DNA of 64,000 nt from Clostridiaceae bacterium Marseille-Q4143 (GTDB taxonomy: Bacteria; Bacillota; Clostridia; Lachnospirales; Lachnospiraceae): positions 1,448,001 through 1,512,000 of the forward strand of contig CP073693.1 in assembly GCA_018228645.1 (NCBI GenBank). The letters are read 5' to 3'. Position 1 is the first letter of the stretch. Each line of letters starts with the position of its first letter. Of the stretch, positions 1-8,527 are shown one piece after another. The position numbers and the translations under genes are program-made. Under the pieces are notes generated by a model. That model was not told the origin of the DNA. It did not search any database and saw only the letters and a list, made by a program, of their open reading frames with translations.

Positions 1-651
1 TTTTCTTTTGCCCGAAAACCGGGAGCCGATACACAGATCCAGAAAGAAGAAATCGAGATTGATGTCCTTGATAAGACCAGTATTTTTCACATCGGTTCTC
101 TTTCTCTGACTGCACAGCCGGCACGGGATACGACACTTTACGCAGTAAAGAGGGCACGAAAAAAAGGAAGTATCATTTCCTATGATCCCAACTACCGGGC
201 ATCCTTGTGGCCGGATGAAAAAATGGCAAGACAGCAGATGAGAAGTCTGATCCCCTATGTGGATCTTATGAAAATCTCTGATGAGGAAACAGAACTTCTG
301 ACGGATGAAAAAGAAGTAGAAAAAGCAGCAGAGACGCTGTATCGACAGGGAGTAAAGATCGTTGCCGTGACCCTTGGCAGAAAAGGTGCATACATTTATA
401 GCAAAGACGGCGGATGTGTGGTTCCTGGATTTGAAGCGACACAGATCGGAGATACAAATGGAGCAGGAGATTCTTTCTGGGGAGGATTTCTGTATCAGAT
501 TATTGTTTCCGGGAAACGTCTGGAAGAACTGACGAAAGATGACCTTGTGAAATTCGCCCGGTTCGGAAATGCGGTGGCCAGCTTCTGCGTGGAAAAGAAA
601 GGCGCCATTCCGGCAATGCCGACATTGGAACAAGTTAAGAAAAGGCTGTAG
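1..651 (+). CDS. PfkB-family carbohydrate kinase (fructokinase-like), 5' end missing
   Basis: The frame is open from the first base, so the N-terminus lies outside the window; about 216 C-terminal residues remain. It would phosphorylate a sugar with ATP in the cytoplasm. The PfkB signature DTNGAGDSFWGGF, which holds the catalytic Asp and the anion hole, is encoded near 448-489, and an SYDPNYRASLW segment typical of fructokinases lies upstream. The substrate is not certain: fructose is most likely from the family, but other ribokinase-fold sugars are possible. A hairpin with a T-run follows the stop codon. Confidence 0.85.
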   Translation, partial: FSFARKPGADTQIQKEEIEIDVLDKTSIFHIGSLSLTAQPARDTTLYAVKRARKKGSIISYDPNYRASLWPDEKMARQQMRSLIPYVDLMKISDEETELLTDEKEVEKAAETLYRQGVKIVAVTLGRKGAYIYSKDGGCVVPGFEATQIGDTNGAGDSFWGGFLYQIIVSGKRLEELTKDDLVKFARFGNAVASFCVEKKGAIPAMPTLEQVKKRL

Positions 652-654
652 GTA

Positions 655-695
655 AAAAGCTGTAAAACTTCATTGATTGAGGTTTTGCAGCTTTT
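655..695 (+). terminator. Rho-independent terminator after the sugar kinase
   Basis: AAAAGCTGTAAAAC (655-668) pairs with GTTTTGCAGCTTTT (682-695) around a 13-nt loop, with one wobble pair, and ends in Ts. The 3' arm overlaps the promoter of the next gene. Confidence 0.7.
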
Positions 696-705
696 ATTGT
701 ATAAT
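677..705 (+). promoter_or_regulatory. Sigma-A promoter overlapping a terminator
   Basis: TTGAGG (677-682), a 17-bp spacer and a perfect TATAAT (700-705). Transcription should begin near 712, at or next to the ATG at 713, which suggests a leaderless or nearly leaderless mRNA. Confidence 0.6.
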
Positions 706-712
706 CAGGTAC

Positions 713-1675
713 ATGATGAATGAAACCATAGGAATGCTTCAGGAATTACTGGAGCAGAATCAGTTTGAATTGCTGATACCAGAAGAGCCGGATGCGAAAG
801 ATATCCGTCTCGTTTACCTGATGAATGATGCAGTAGAAAGTTTTCTCATTTTCAGAAATTCATGCATGACAGGAACCTACAAAAGTGAATATGAAGGTGA
901 GCTGGAATTTTCCTTAAGCCATGATGAGAAGCGGGAGGAGTACATTCTCTCTGTCTGGCAGGGAGACAGTGTAGTGACGATCCTGTTTCAGAGACTGGAA
1001 CTGGAAGTCCATCTGTACAATTATGGCGGGATCGCGCATTTCTGGGTGCCGGGATATGAATATTTACGGCAGCTGGAATACCGGATCGCCATCCTGCGGG
1101 ATAAACTGGATTATCTGGGAGAAGAATACTGTACGCCTGGGGAGCAAAAGCTTGCCATGCTGACAGATTTCCCACCGCTTAATTACTGCTGTTACCCGGC
1201 GGTCCCGGCGAAATACATTGTGCCCATCGACGATCCGTGGTCACCGTCTCTGGAAGCGCTGGAAGTGATGGAGGAGCTGGCGGAAGAGGCAGGAGATCAG
1301 AGTTTTCAAAAGATCTTGAAAGCATACAGGCACTTTCCGGTGCGGCCATTCAGCCGCTGGATTGGAAGACAGCTGAGAAGAAAGAAGCATGCACCCCTTG
1401 TAGATCTTCTGACCGACCGTATCTGTGAAGAAACGAAGAAATATCCGTGTCGGTCATATGGCGGGACAGCAGACCGGGAGATTGGAGAACTTCTTAAAAA
1501 AGCAGAATCCAGAAAAACAGAGCTGCTGGAGAAAAGAAAAGCCAGAAGGATTGAAGTGATGAGGGAAGAACCTTTTACCACGGCGAAAGACAGTCTGGGA
1601 TTTCAGGTATGGGTGATGATCTATCAGGATGGAGTCTTGAACCGCAGAGTCACCATGGAAAAGATAGAAGGATAA
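713..1675 (+). CDS. Conserved hypothetical protein (possibly DUF3878)
   Basis: Soluble protein of about 320 residues with no signal peptide or membrane segment. I do not recognise a catalytic motif. The N-terminal half is acidic with aromatic-rich strands; the C-terminal third (from about residue 235) is strongly basic and helical, rich in Lys, Arg and Glu. It resembles a Lachnospiraceae family I recall as DUF3878, but that is from memory. ATG 713 (or 716) is preferred over the upstream in-frame TTG at 677, which lies inside the -35 box. There is no good Shine-Dalgarno before 713, in line with a leaderless transcript. It is followed closely by the dipeptidase gene. Confidence 0.7.
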   Translation: MMNETIGMLQELLEQNQFELLIPEEPDAKDIRLVYLMNDAVESFLIFRNSCMTGTYKSEYEGELEFSLSHDEKREEYILSVWQGDSVVTILFQRLELEVHLYNYGGIAHFWVPGYEYLRQLEYRIAILRDKLDYLGEEYCTPGEQKLAMLTDFPPLNYCCYPAVPAKYIVPIDDPWSPSLEALEVMEELAEEAGDQSFQKILKAYRHFPVRPFSRWIGRQLRRKKHAPLVDLLTDRICEETKKYPCRSYGGTADREIGELLKKAESRKTELLEKRKARRIEVMREEPFTTAKDSLGFQVWVMIYQDGVLNRRVTMEKIEG

Positions 1676-1696
1676 GAGAAAGGAGGCATACTATTT

Positions 1697-3181
1697 ATGC
1701 CTTGTACTACGATTTTAGTTGGAAAAAATGCATCTTATGATGGTTCTACCATGATTGCGAGAAATGATGATTCCGCTTCCGGACATTTCACGCCGAAGAA
1801 ATTTGTGGTGGTTCATCCGGAGGAACAGCCGCGGACTTATCGCTCGGAATTATCCCATGTGGAGATTGGACTTCCGGACAACCCTATGCGCTACACGTCA
1901 ATGCCGAATGCCCTTAAAGGAGAAGGGGTCTGGGCAGCCAGCGGTGTCAATGAGGCTCATGTGGCCATGACAGCGACAGAGACCATCACATCCAATCCGC
2001 GGGTGCTCGGTGCAGACCCGCTGGTGGAGTACCAGCCGGCAGAAAACGGTGAGCAGGAGATTCCGGGAGGAATCGGTGAAGAGGATATTGTATATATCGT
2101 GCTTCCGTATATCCATAGTGCCAGAGAAGGTGTGCTCAGACTGGGAAGCCTGCTTGAGCAGTATGGAACCTATGAGATGAATGGTATCGCTTTTCAGGAT
2201 CAGAATGAGATCTGGTGGCTGGAGACTATCGGCGGCCATCACTGGATGGCAAGAAAAGTGCCGGATGATGTTTATGTGGTCATGCCGAACCAGTTGGGCA
2301 TGGATGCTTTTGACCTGGAAGATGCATTCGGTGAGCAGAAAGAGCATCTATGTTCACCGGACCTAAGAGAGTTTATTGCAAAATATCATCTGGACCTTTC
2401 ACAGGACGGTGTGTTGAATCCGAGAGATGCATTTGGAAGCCATGATGATGCGGACCACGTCTACAATACTCCACGTGCCTGGTTTATGGAGCGTTATCTG
2501 AATCCGAATACCTGTATCTGGGATGGACCGGATGCAGATTACACGCCGGTCTCCGATGATCTGCCATGGTGTATGGTGCCGGAGAAGAAGATCACTGTGG
2601 AGGATGTAAAATACGTACTCTCCTCCCATTTTCAGGGAACACCCTATGATCCTTATGCTGCCTATGGAGAGAAGGGCATGAAAGGTGCTTACCGCTCCAT
2701 CGGTATTAACCGGAACGATTTCCTGTCGGTGATCCAGATGCGTCCGGAGAAGAAGAAAGATCACAGTACCATTGAATGGGTGGCATTTGCTTCCAACGCC
2801 TTTAATGTACTTGCTCCGTTTTATGCAGATGTGGAGGAGACTCCGGAATATCTGTCCAACACGACGGCAGAAGTGTCTACAGATAATTACTACTGGTGCA
2901 GCCGTATGATTGCAGCTATGGCAGACGCTTCCTACCGGACTTCCGTATTTCATATTGAACGGTATCAGGAGAGTGTCATGGCCAAAGGGCATGCGCTGAT
3001 CAACAGGTATGATGCGCTGCTTGAGCAGGAATCCGATCCGGAGAAGCAGATGAAACTGAAAGTGGAAGCAAACAGAAAAGTTGCACAGATGCTGAAGAAA
3101 GAGACAGCGTCTACGCTTGATAAAGTACTGTATGAGCTGAGCAATCAGATGAAGAACGCGTATTCCAGATCAGACGCTTAG
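1697..3181 (+). CDS. C69-family dipeptidase
   Basis: 494-residue cytoplasmic Ntn-hydrolase-fold dipeptidase of the C69/U34 type. The N-terminus MPCTTILVGKNASYDGSTM matches the family hallmark: the Cys at position 3 becomes the catalytic nucleophile, and GSTMIARNDD follows. Family members remove N-terminal dipeptides and hydrolyse free dipeptides. A strong AAAGGAGG site precedes ATG 1697, and there is no signal peptide. The ClpX homologue follows 20 bp later, so the two may be cotranscribed and would both serve protein or peptide turnover, which is an inference from position. Confidence 0.9.
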   Translation: MPCTTILVGKNASYDGSTMIARNDDSASGHFTPKKFVVVHPEEQPRTYRSELSHVEIGLPDNPMRYTSMPNALKGEGVWAASGVNEAHVAMTATETITSNPRVLGADPLVEYQPAENGEQEIPGGIGEEDIVYIVLPYIHSAREGVLRLGSLLEQYGTYEMNGIAFQDQNEIWWLETIGGHHWMARKVPDDVYVVMPNQLGMDAFDLEDAFGEQKEHLCSPDLREFIAKYHLDLSQDGVLNPRDAFGSHDDADHVYNTPRAWFMERYLNPNTCIWDGPDADYTPVSDDLPWCMVPEKKITVEDVKYVLSSHFQGTPYDPYAAYGEKGMKGAYRSIGINRNDFLSVIQMRPEKKKDHSTIEWVAFASNAFNVLAPFYADVEETPEYLSNTTAEVSTDNYYWCSRMIAAMADASYRTSVFHIERYQESVMAKGHALINRYDALLEQESDPEKQMKLKVEANRKVAQMLKKETASTLDKVLYELSNQMKNAYSRSDA

Positions 3182-3201
3182 ACAAAAAAGAGAGGATTTA
3201 T

Positions 3202-4650
3202 ATGGATAACGAAAAAGATTTCAGAGAGATAGATGAAAACGGGGTGGAGCTCTCCGATGTGAAGGAGACGGAGATTCATGAGGAACATCCGAAAGACGAA
3301 TACGAAGATGTCTGCTTTATCTGCCATCGTCCGGAGAGCAAGGCAGGAAAAATGATTCATCTGACACCGGAGATTCATATCTGCGCGGAGTGTATGCAGC
3401 GGACCATGGATATGATGAATAACGGAAATGTGGATTACAATAAGATGGATTTTTCACGGATGCCAAATATCAGCATGATCAATCTGTCTGATCTGCAGAA
3501 TATGATTCCGAAACGGCAGAAGGTGAAAAAGAAAAACCCGGAAAAGGAAGCAGAAGCGCAGAAGATGTTTGATATTCATGCCATTCCGGCACCCCATAAG
3601 ATCAAGGCAAGTCTTGATGAATATGTGGTAGGTCAGGAGAAGGCGAAGAAAGTGATCTCCGTTGCGGTATATAATCATTACAAACGTGTGGCAGCAGGCT
3701 CCGATGCGGACGGCATCGAGATTGAGAAATCCAACATGCTGATGATTGGACCGACCGGAAGTGGCAAGACCTATCTGGTAAAGACACTGGCGAGACTCCT
3801 GGACGTGCCGCTGGCCATCGCGGATGCAACTTCACTGACGGAAGCAGGTTATATCGGAGACGATATCGAGAGCGTGCTCTCCAAGCTTCTGGCAGCTGCG
3901 GACAATGATGTGGAGAAAGCAGAGCGCGGCATTGTCTTCATCGATGAGATTGACAAGATTGCCAAGAAGAAAAATACCAATCAGAGAGATGTCAGCGGAG
4001 AATCCGTACAGCAGGGACTTTTGAAACTGCTGGAAGGAGCAGACGTGGAAGTACCGGTGGGAGCCAACAGCAAGAATGCCATGGTACCGCTGGAGACCAT
4101 GAACACGAAGAACATTCTGTTTATCTGTGGCGGCGCGTTCCCGGATCTGGAGGAGATTATCAAAGAGCGGCTGAACAAGCAGTCCTCCATCGGATTCCGT
4201 GCAGATCTGAAGGACAAGTATGACAATGATAAAAATCTGATCCGCCAGGTGACAGTAGAAGATCTGCGTAATTTTGGAATGATTCCGGAGTTTCTGGGTC
4301 GTCTGCCGGTTATCTATACGCTGGATGCACTTAGCGAGGAGATGATGGTGAAGATTTTGAAAGAGCCGAAGAATGCGATTCTCAAGCAGTATCAGAAGCT
4401 GCTGGCGCTGGATGAGGTGAAGCTGGAATTCACGGATGATGCCCTGACTGCCATCGCGAGAAAAGCCATGGAGAAGGATACCGGAGCCAGAGCATTGCGT
4501 GCGATCATAGAAGATTTCATGCTGGATATCATGTATGAAATTCCGAAGGACGACAATATCGGCCAGGTAACGATTACGGCAGATTACATTAACCACAAGG
4601 GTGGACCGCTGATTACCATGCGGGGTGTGCCTGCACTGGAAGGAGAGTAA
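3202..4650 (+). CDS. clpX: ClpX-type AAA+ unfoldase
   Basis: 482 residues, longer than the usual ~420 because of an acidic N-terminal extension of about 35 residues. A C4 zinc finger follows (Cys38, Cys41, Cys61, Cys64), then the AAA+ module with Walker A GPTGSGKT (183-190), pore loop GYIG, Walker B IVFIDEID (about 243-250), sensor and arginine-finger regions, and an SSIGF loop near residue 328 that in ClpX contacts ClpP. It should unfold substrates for ClpP in an ATP-dependent way. Walker A is followed by TYLVKTLA rather than the more usual TLLAQTLA, and no clpP, tig or lon is adjacent, so this may be a second, diverged ClpX rather than the main copy. Confidence 0.88.
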   Translation: MDNEKDFREIDENGVELSDVKETEIHEEHPKDEYEDVCFICHRPESKAGKMIHLTPEIHICAECMQRTMDMMNNGNVDYNKMDFSRMPNISMINLSDLQNMIPKRQKVKKKNPEKEAEAQKMFDIHAIPAPHKIKASLDEYVVGQEKAKKVISVAVYNHYKRVAAGSDADGIEIEKSNMLMIGPTGSGKTYLVKTLARLLDVPLAIADATSLTEAGYIGDDIESVLSKLLAAADNDVEKAERGIVFIDEIDKIAKKKNTNQRDVSGESVQQGLLKLLEGADVEVPVGANSKNAMVPLETMNTKNILFICGGAFPDLEEIIKERLNKQSSIGFRADLKDKYDNDKNLIRQVTVEDLRNFGMIPEFLGRLPVIYTLDALSEEMMVKILKEPKNAILKQYQKLLALDEVKLEFTDDALTAIARKAMEKDTGARALRAIIEDFMLDIMYEIPKDDNIGQVTITADYINHKGGPLITMRGVPALEGE

Positions 4651-4656
4651 GGCGTT

Positions 4657-5112
4657 ATGAGACTTCTGTTTGTACAGCTGGCGCTGGCACTGTTCCAGAT
4701 CGATCTGGCAGTGAAGCATGAGATGGATGAGCAGCCGGACGGACAGCCGGAACAATTGCTCCCGGGCGGCGTTGTAGGGTTGAAAAAACTTCATAATCAT
4801 GGAACAGCAGGCGGAAAATATGTGGGACATATGCCGGAGATCATTCGCATCAGCGGTGCGGTGACCATTGCCTGCATTGGATTTATGATCCGATCCCTCG
4901 TAAAACCGGAGGGACTGACGAAGAGAATCGGCTGGGCATTTCTGACAGGAGGTGCGCTTTCCAATCTTTATGACCGCTGTAGAAAGGGTTATGTAGTGGA
5001 CTATATCCGGTTTCATACTCCGTGGAAACGGCTGAATGATCTGGTATTCAATCTGGCTGATTTCTTTATTATGATCGGAGCTGTTCTGGTCAGTATTGGA
5101 AGAGAAAAATAA
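4657..5112 (+). CDS. Signal peptidase II-like membrane protein
   Basis: 151 residues. The two aspartyl motifs of prolipoprotein signal peptidase are present: NLYDR with GYVVDYI near residues 104-117, and VFNLADFFIMIG near 129-140. The central asparagine region appears as LHNHGTAGG. The N-terminus is unusual: instead of a clean first membrane helix with a DQxxK motif there is FQIDLAVKHEMDE followed by a charged stretch. It begins 6 bp after clpX. LspA cleaves lipoprotein signal peptides in the membrane; this looks like a paralogue whose activity is likely but not assured. Confidence 0.75.
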   Translation: MRLLFVQLALALFQIDLAVKHEMDEQPDGQPEQLLPGGVVGLKKLHNHGTAGGKYVGHMPEIIRISGAVTIACIGFMIRSLVKPEGLTKRIGWAFLTGGALSNLYDRCRKGYVVDYIRFHTPWKRLNDLVFNLADFFIMIGAVLVSIGREK

Positions 5113-5122
5113 ACACCATAAG

Positions 5123-5151
5123 AAAATGGCTGCCTTAAGGGGCAGCCTTTT
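5123..5151. terminator. Bidirectional terminator
   Basis: GGCTGCC (5128-5134) pairs with GGCAGCC (5141-5147) around a 6-nt loop, with As upstream and Ts downstream. It serves the LspA-like gene on the plus strand and the small membrane protein on the minus strand, whose stop codon lies in it. Confidence 0.75.
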
Positions 5152-5578
5152 CTGCTTTGGCAAGAGCTGTTTTGATGGCGCTCACCAGCATAAGAGAAGT
5201 GTACTGGCTGTCTTCTGAATAAGAAAGATTTTCCAGAGACTGCGTCTCGCAGATCTGTGCTGACAGAGCATCCAGCGCCGGTTCCATGAGAGGATACATG
5301 GCAGCTACGGATTCGCTGAGCTGCCGGAACCGGATGGAGGAAATATAATCCTGATCTACCGTGATGGCAATTTCCACCGGATTTCCGCCAAGCATCAGGG
5401 ACGTGGTGTAGATCCCGGCGGTATAGGGGGACGGGGACTCTTCAGAGGTCTGTGCAGTCTGATCCGGTGAAAACATGAAGATCAGAAGGAGAAGAAAGAA
5501 GATGCCGAGGACGACAAATACTGCCGTATAGATCAGTTCTTTCATATGAAATACCCAGATTCTGGTTTTGGCACTCAT
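5135..5578 (-). CDS. Membrane-anchored protein with degenerate FMN-binding-like domain
   Basis: 147 residues: one N-terminal transmembrane helix (about 15-36), a short Ser/Pro linker, then a small extracytoplasmic domain. The pattern YTAGIYTTSLMLGGNPVEIA ... VDQDYISSIRF ... Q.LENLSYSEDSQYTS ... AIKTALAKA follows the layout of FMN_bind domains of RnfG/NqrC type. The hallmark S/T-G-A-T flavinylation motif is missing: the corresponding stretch reads SEDSQYTS. It may therefore be a non-flavinylated relative. It stands alone on the minus strand; partners are not evident. The similarity is by eye only. Confidence 0.6.
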   Translation of the reverse strand: MSAKTRIWVFHMKELIYTAVFVVLGIFFLLLLIFMFSPDQTAQTSEESPSPYTAGIYTTSLMLGGNPVEIAITVDQDYISSIRFRQLSESVAAMYPLMEPALDALSAQICETQSLENLSYSEDSQYTSLMLVSAIKTALAKAEKAAP

Positions 5579-5709
5579 GGAAGGCAGCTTCCTTTCGGTC
5601 AGAGGGTCTTTTGCTATACTCTATGAGGGACATTTTCGATTTATGAATCTGATTTCTTTGTGAATTATGTCAAATTTCCTCTTTCTTTTTTTGCTATTTT
5701 GCATTAATA

Positions 5710-5715
5710 TATAAC
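5710..5715 (+). promoter_or_regulatory. Probable -10 element for the regulator-ftsEX operon
   Basis: TATAAC within an AT-rich run; the -35 region is a weak T-rich stretch near 5687-5692. Initiation near 5722 would place the hairpin at 5728-5766 at the very start of the transcript. Confidence 0.35.
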
Positions 5716-5727
5716 GTAGGTATTTAG

Positions 5728-5766
5728 TATCTGCAAAATTTCTGAGGTGTTTTGCGGATATTTTTT
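5728..5766 (+). terminator. Terminator-like hairpin in the operon leader (possible attenuator)
   Basis: TATCTGCAAAA (5728-5738) pairs with TTTTGCGGATA (5750-5760), one wobble pair, 11-nt loop, followed directly by six Ts. It lies downstream of the likely promoter and 44 bp before the regulator start, with no plus-strand gene ending nearby, so it may attenuate the operon. Confidence 0.6.
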
Positions 5767-5810
5767 AGGGGAGTTTGCACAAACATATTTTCGTAAAGGA
5801 GAGGAGAACT

Positions 5811-6896
5811 ATGATTTCAAACCAGATACTCCAGAACACAATTGATGGACTGAAGGGAATTACCAGGATTGATTTGTGCGTGCTGGACATGGAGGGGCAG
5901 GTCCTGGCGTCCACAGAAAAGCAGCCGGAAAGCTTGGGGGCAGAAGTTGCGGCTTTTATCACATCACCTGCAGACAGCCAGGTTGTTCATGGCTATCAGT
6001 TCTTTAAAGTATTTGATGAGAACCAGCTGGAATACATCCTGCTGGCAAAAGGATCCAATGATGATGTGTACATGGTTGGAAAGATGGCGGCATTTCAGCT
6101 GGGCAGCCTTCTGACCGCATATAAAGAGCGGTTTGACAAAGATAACTTTATCAAGAACCTGCTTCTTGATAATCTGCTTCTGGTAGATATTTACAACCGC
6201 GCGAAGAAACTTCATATTGCGACGGAAGTACGGCGTGTGGTATTTATTATTGAGAGCAGCCGGGAGAGAGTGAATACGGCACTTGATAATGTGCGTAATC
6301 AGTGTGGATCCAAATCTAAAGATTTCATCACAGCAGTGGATGAGAAAAATGTGATTGTGGTAAAGGAACTGGCACCCGGCGAAGGATACGACGAGATGTA
6401 TAAAGCGGCACAGGATATGAAGGAAGCCGCAAGTATTGACGGTGAGGATGTGCATGTGGCACTCGGTACAATCGTCGGCGAGATCAAGGAAGTATCCAGA
6501 TCCTACAAAGAGGCGAGGATGGCACTCGACGTAGGAAAGATTTTCTTTGATGACAGAGATATCATCGCCTATAGTTCTCTTGGAATCGGACGTCTGATCT
6601 ATCAGCTGCCCATTCCGCTCTGTAAAATGTTTATCCGCGAGATCTTCGACGGAAGATCACCGGATGATTTTGATGAAGAGACTCTGACAACGATCAACAA
6701 GTTCTTTGAGAACAGCCTGAACGTGTCAGAAACCTCCAGACAGCTCTATATTCACAGAAATACGCTGGTATACCGGCTGGACAAACTTCAGAAGTCCACA
6801 GGTCTTGATATCCGCGTGTTTGAGGACGCCATCACATTCAAGATTGCGTTGATGGTAGTGAAGTACATGAAGTATATGGAGACTCTGGATTATTAA
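5811..6896 (+). CDS. CdaR/PucR-type helix-turn-helix regulator
   Basis: 361 residues starting at ATG 5811, set by the AAAGGAGAGGAG site just upstream. The N-terminal part resembles a small-molecule sensing domain (LCVLDMEGQVLAST), the middle a GGDEF-like linker domain as in CdaR-family regulators, and the last 60 residues hold the PucR-type HTH with NVSETSRQLYIHRNTLVYRLDKL. Members of the family often respond to sugar acids or nucleobases; the ligand here is unknown. It is encoded immediately upstream of ftsE (32 bp gap) and likely in the same transcript, suggesting a role in wall-hydrolase regulation, which is inference. Confidence 0.8.
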   Translation: MISNQILQNTIDGLKGITRIDLCVLDMEGQVLASTEKQPESLGAEVAAFITSPADSQVVHGYQFFKVFDENQLEYILLAKGSNDDVYMVGKMAAFQLGSLLTAYKERFDKDNFIKNLLLDNLLLVDIYNRAKKLHIATEVRRVVFIIESSRERVNTALDNVRNQCGSKSKDFITAVDEKNVIVVKELAPGEGYDEMYKAAQDMKEAASIDGEDVHVALGTIVGEIKEVSRSYKEARMALDVGKIFFDDRDIIAYSSLGIGRLIYQLPIPLCKMFIREIFDGRSPDDFDEETLTTINKFFENSLNVSETSRQLYIHRNTLVYRLDKLQKSTGLDIRVFEDAITFKIALMVVKYMKYMETLDY

Positions 6897-6928
6897 TGCT
6901 TAAGTAATACTGGTATAGGAGGATTTCC

Positions 6929-7609
6929 ATGATAACACTGGAAAATGTTGTGAAGTCATATCCCAATGGCGTTGGTGCCATTAACGGGATCAGCCTTCAC
7001 ATCGACAGAGGAGAGTTTGTGTTTATAGTCGGAGACAGCGGTTCCGGAAAATCTACGCTGATCAAGCTTCTGCTGAAGGAGCTGGAACCAACGGAAGGTA
7101 CGATCCGCGTCAATGGCGTGCTGCTGAACCGTATGAAGAAACGTAATATCCCGAAGTACCGCCGAAAGATCGGCTGCGTATTCCAGGATTTCCGTCTTTT
7201 GAAGGATCGCAATGTCTATGAAAATGTGGCATTTGCCCAGCGTGTCATAGTGACTCCCACCAAGGAGATCAAGAAAAATGTTCCGGCCATGCTTTCCCTC
7301 GTCGGTCTGGCAGAGAAGTACAAGTCCTTCCCACGCCAGCTTTCCGGTGGTGAACAGCAGCGAGTGGCGCTTGCCAGAGCACTGGTGAACAGTCCGGACA
7401 TTCTGCTGGCGGACGAGCCTACAGGTAACCTGGACCCGAAGACTTCCAGAGAGATTATGAAGCTTCTGGAGGAGATCAATGCCCGCGGTACAACAGTTCT
7501 GGTGGTAACACATGATCAGGATATTGTAAATACGTTGAAGAAACGAGTGATTCGTATGCAGAAGGGAATCATTACGGGAGACGAGAAAGAAAGCGGGTAC
7601 ATCGGATGA
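6929..7609 (+). CDS. ftsE: Cell division ATP-binding protein FtsE
   Basis: 226-residue ABC ATPase. Walker A GDSGSGKS at 35-42, Q-loop in VFQDFRLL, signature LSGGEQQR near 138-145, Walker B ILLADEPT and a switch His in VVTHDQD. FtsE works with FtsX as a type VII ABC complex that transmits cytoplasmic ATP hydrolysis to extracytoplasmic peptidoglycan hydrolases. A good GGAGG site lies upstream, and its stop codon overlaps the ftsX start (ATGA). The M23 and S41 genes directly downstream fit the usual FtsEX effector arrangement. Confidence 0.95.
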   Translation: MITLENVVKSYPNGVGAINGISLHIDRGEFVFIVGDSGSGKSTLIKLLLKELEPTEGTIRVNGVLLNRMKKRNIPKYRRKIGCVFQDFRLLKDRNVYENVAFAQRVIVTPTKEIKKNVPAMLSLVGLAEKYKSFPRQLSGGEQQRVALARALVNSPDILLADEPTGNLDPKTSREIMKLLEEINARGTTVLVVTHDQDIVNTLKKRVIRMQKGIITGDEKESGYIG

Positions 7610-8514
7610 GATTCAGTACAATAGGATATTGTTTTCAGCAGGGATTTAAGAATATATGGAGAAATAAACTGTTCTCCCTTGCATCCATGGCGACCATGTC
7701 AGCATGTATTTTCATGTTCGGCATCTTCTTCTGCATTGTGCAGAACTTTCAGCATTTCGTAAAATCGGCAGAGGAAGGCGTTGCCATTACCGTTCTCTTT
7801 GACGAGGGAACGACGGAAGATCAGATCATGGCCATCGGACAGGATCTGACGAAGCGCGCCGGGGTCTCGGAAGTCGTCTATGTATCAGCGGATGAGGCAT
7901 GGAAGAGCTATCAGAAACAGTATTTTCAGGGAAATGAAGAGCTGGCAGACGCATTTGTCAATGATAACCCATTGGCCAACAGCGCCAACCTGGAGATCTA
8001 CATGAAGGATATCTCATTGCAGGACGATCTGGTAACCTATATCGAGTCCATTGACGGAGTGAGAAAAGTGAATCGTTCCGATCAGGTAGCGGATATGCTG
8101 AGTGGATTTAACCGTCTGATAAGTTATGTGTCCGTGGCAATTATCGGACTGCTTCTGGCAGTTTCCGTATTCCTGATCAGCAATACGGTGGCGACCGGTA
8201 TTGCTGTCAGAAAAGAAGAGATTGCGATTATGCGTCTGATCGGAGCGAAGAATTCCTTTATCAAGGCACCGTTCCTGATCGAAGGCGTTATCATTGGATT
8301 GGTGGGAGCAGCGCTTCCGCTGGCGGTTCTTTATTATCTGTACCATAAGATTGTACTGTACGTTGCAGCGGAATTTAACATGCTGACCAGCGTCATGAAA
8401 TTCCTTCCGGTGAACGAGCTGTTCAGCACATTGCTGCCGGTAGGTATGCTTCTTGGTGTGGGTATTGGTTTCTTTGGCAGTGTATTCACCAGTCAGCGGC
8501 ACCTGAAAGTATAA
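7606..8514 (+). CDS. ftsX: Cell division permease-like protein FtsX
   Basis: 302 residues with four predicted membrane helices: one near the N-terminus (about 25-47), a large extracellular loop (about 50-165) that in the family contacts the hydrolase partner, then three C-terminal helices around 170-195, 220-245 and 270-295. It starts in a 4-bp overlap with ftsE, indicating translational coupling. The next gene encodes a coiled-coil M23 protein of PcsB/EnvC layout, the expected partner. Confidence 0.93.
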   Translation: MRFSTIGYCFQQGFKNIWRNKLFSLASMATMSACIFMFGIFFCIVQNFQHFVKSAEEGVAITVLFDEGTTEDQIMAIGQDLTKRAGVSEVVYVSADEAWKSYQKQYFQGNEELADAFVNDNPLANSANLEIYMKDISLQDDLVTYIESIDGVRKVNRSDQVADMLSGFNRLISYVSVAIIGLLLAVSVFLISNTVATGIAVRKEEIAIMRLIGAKNSFIKAPFLIEGVIIGLVGAALPLAVLYYLYHKIVLYVAAEFNMLTSVMKFLPVNELFSTLLPVGMLLGVGIGFFGSVFTSQRHLKV

Positions 8515-8527
8515 AGGAGACGACAGC

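Noticed and set aside
3832..5163. 443-codon open frame on the minus strand
   Set aside because: It is antisense to clpX and the LspA-like gene, has no ribosome site and reads as a low-complexity, His/Gln/Arg-rich shadow.
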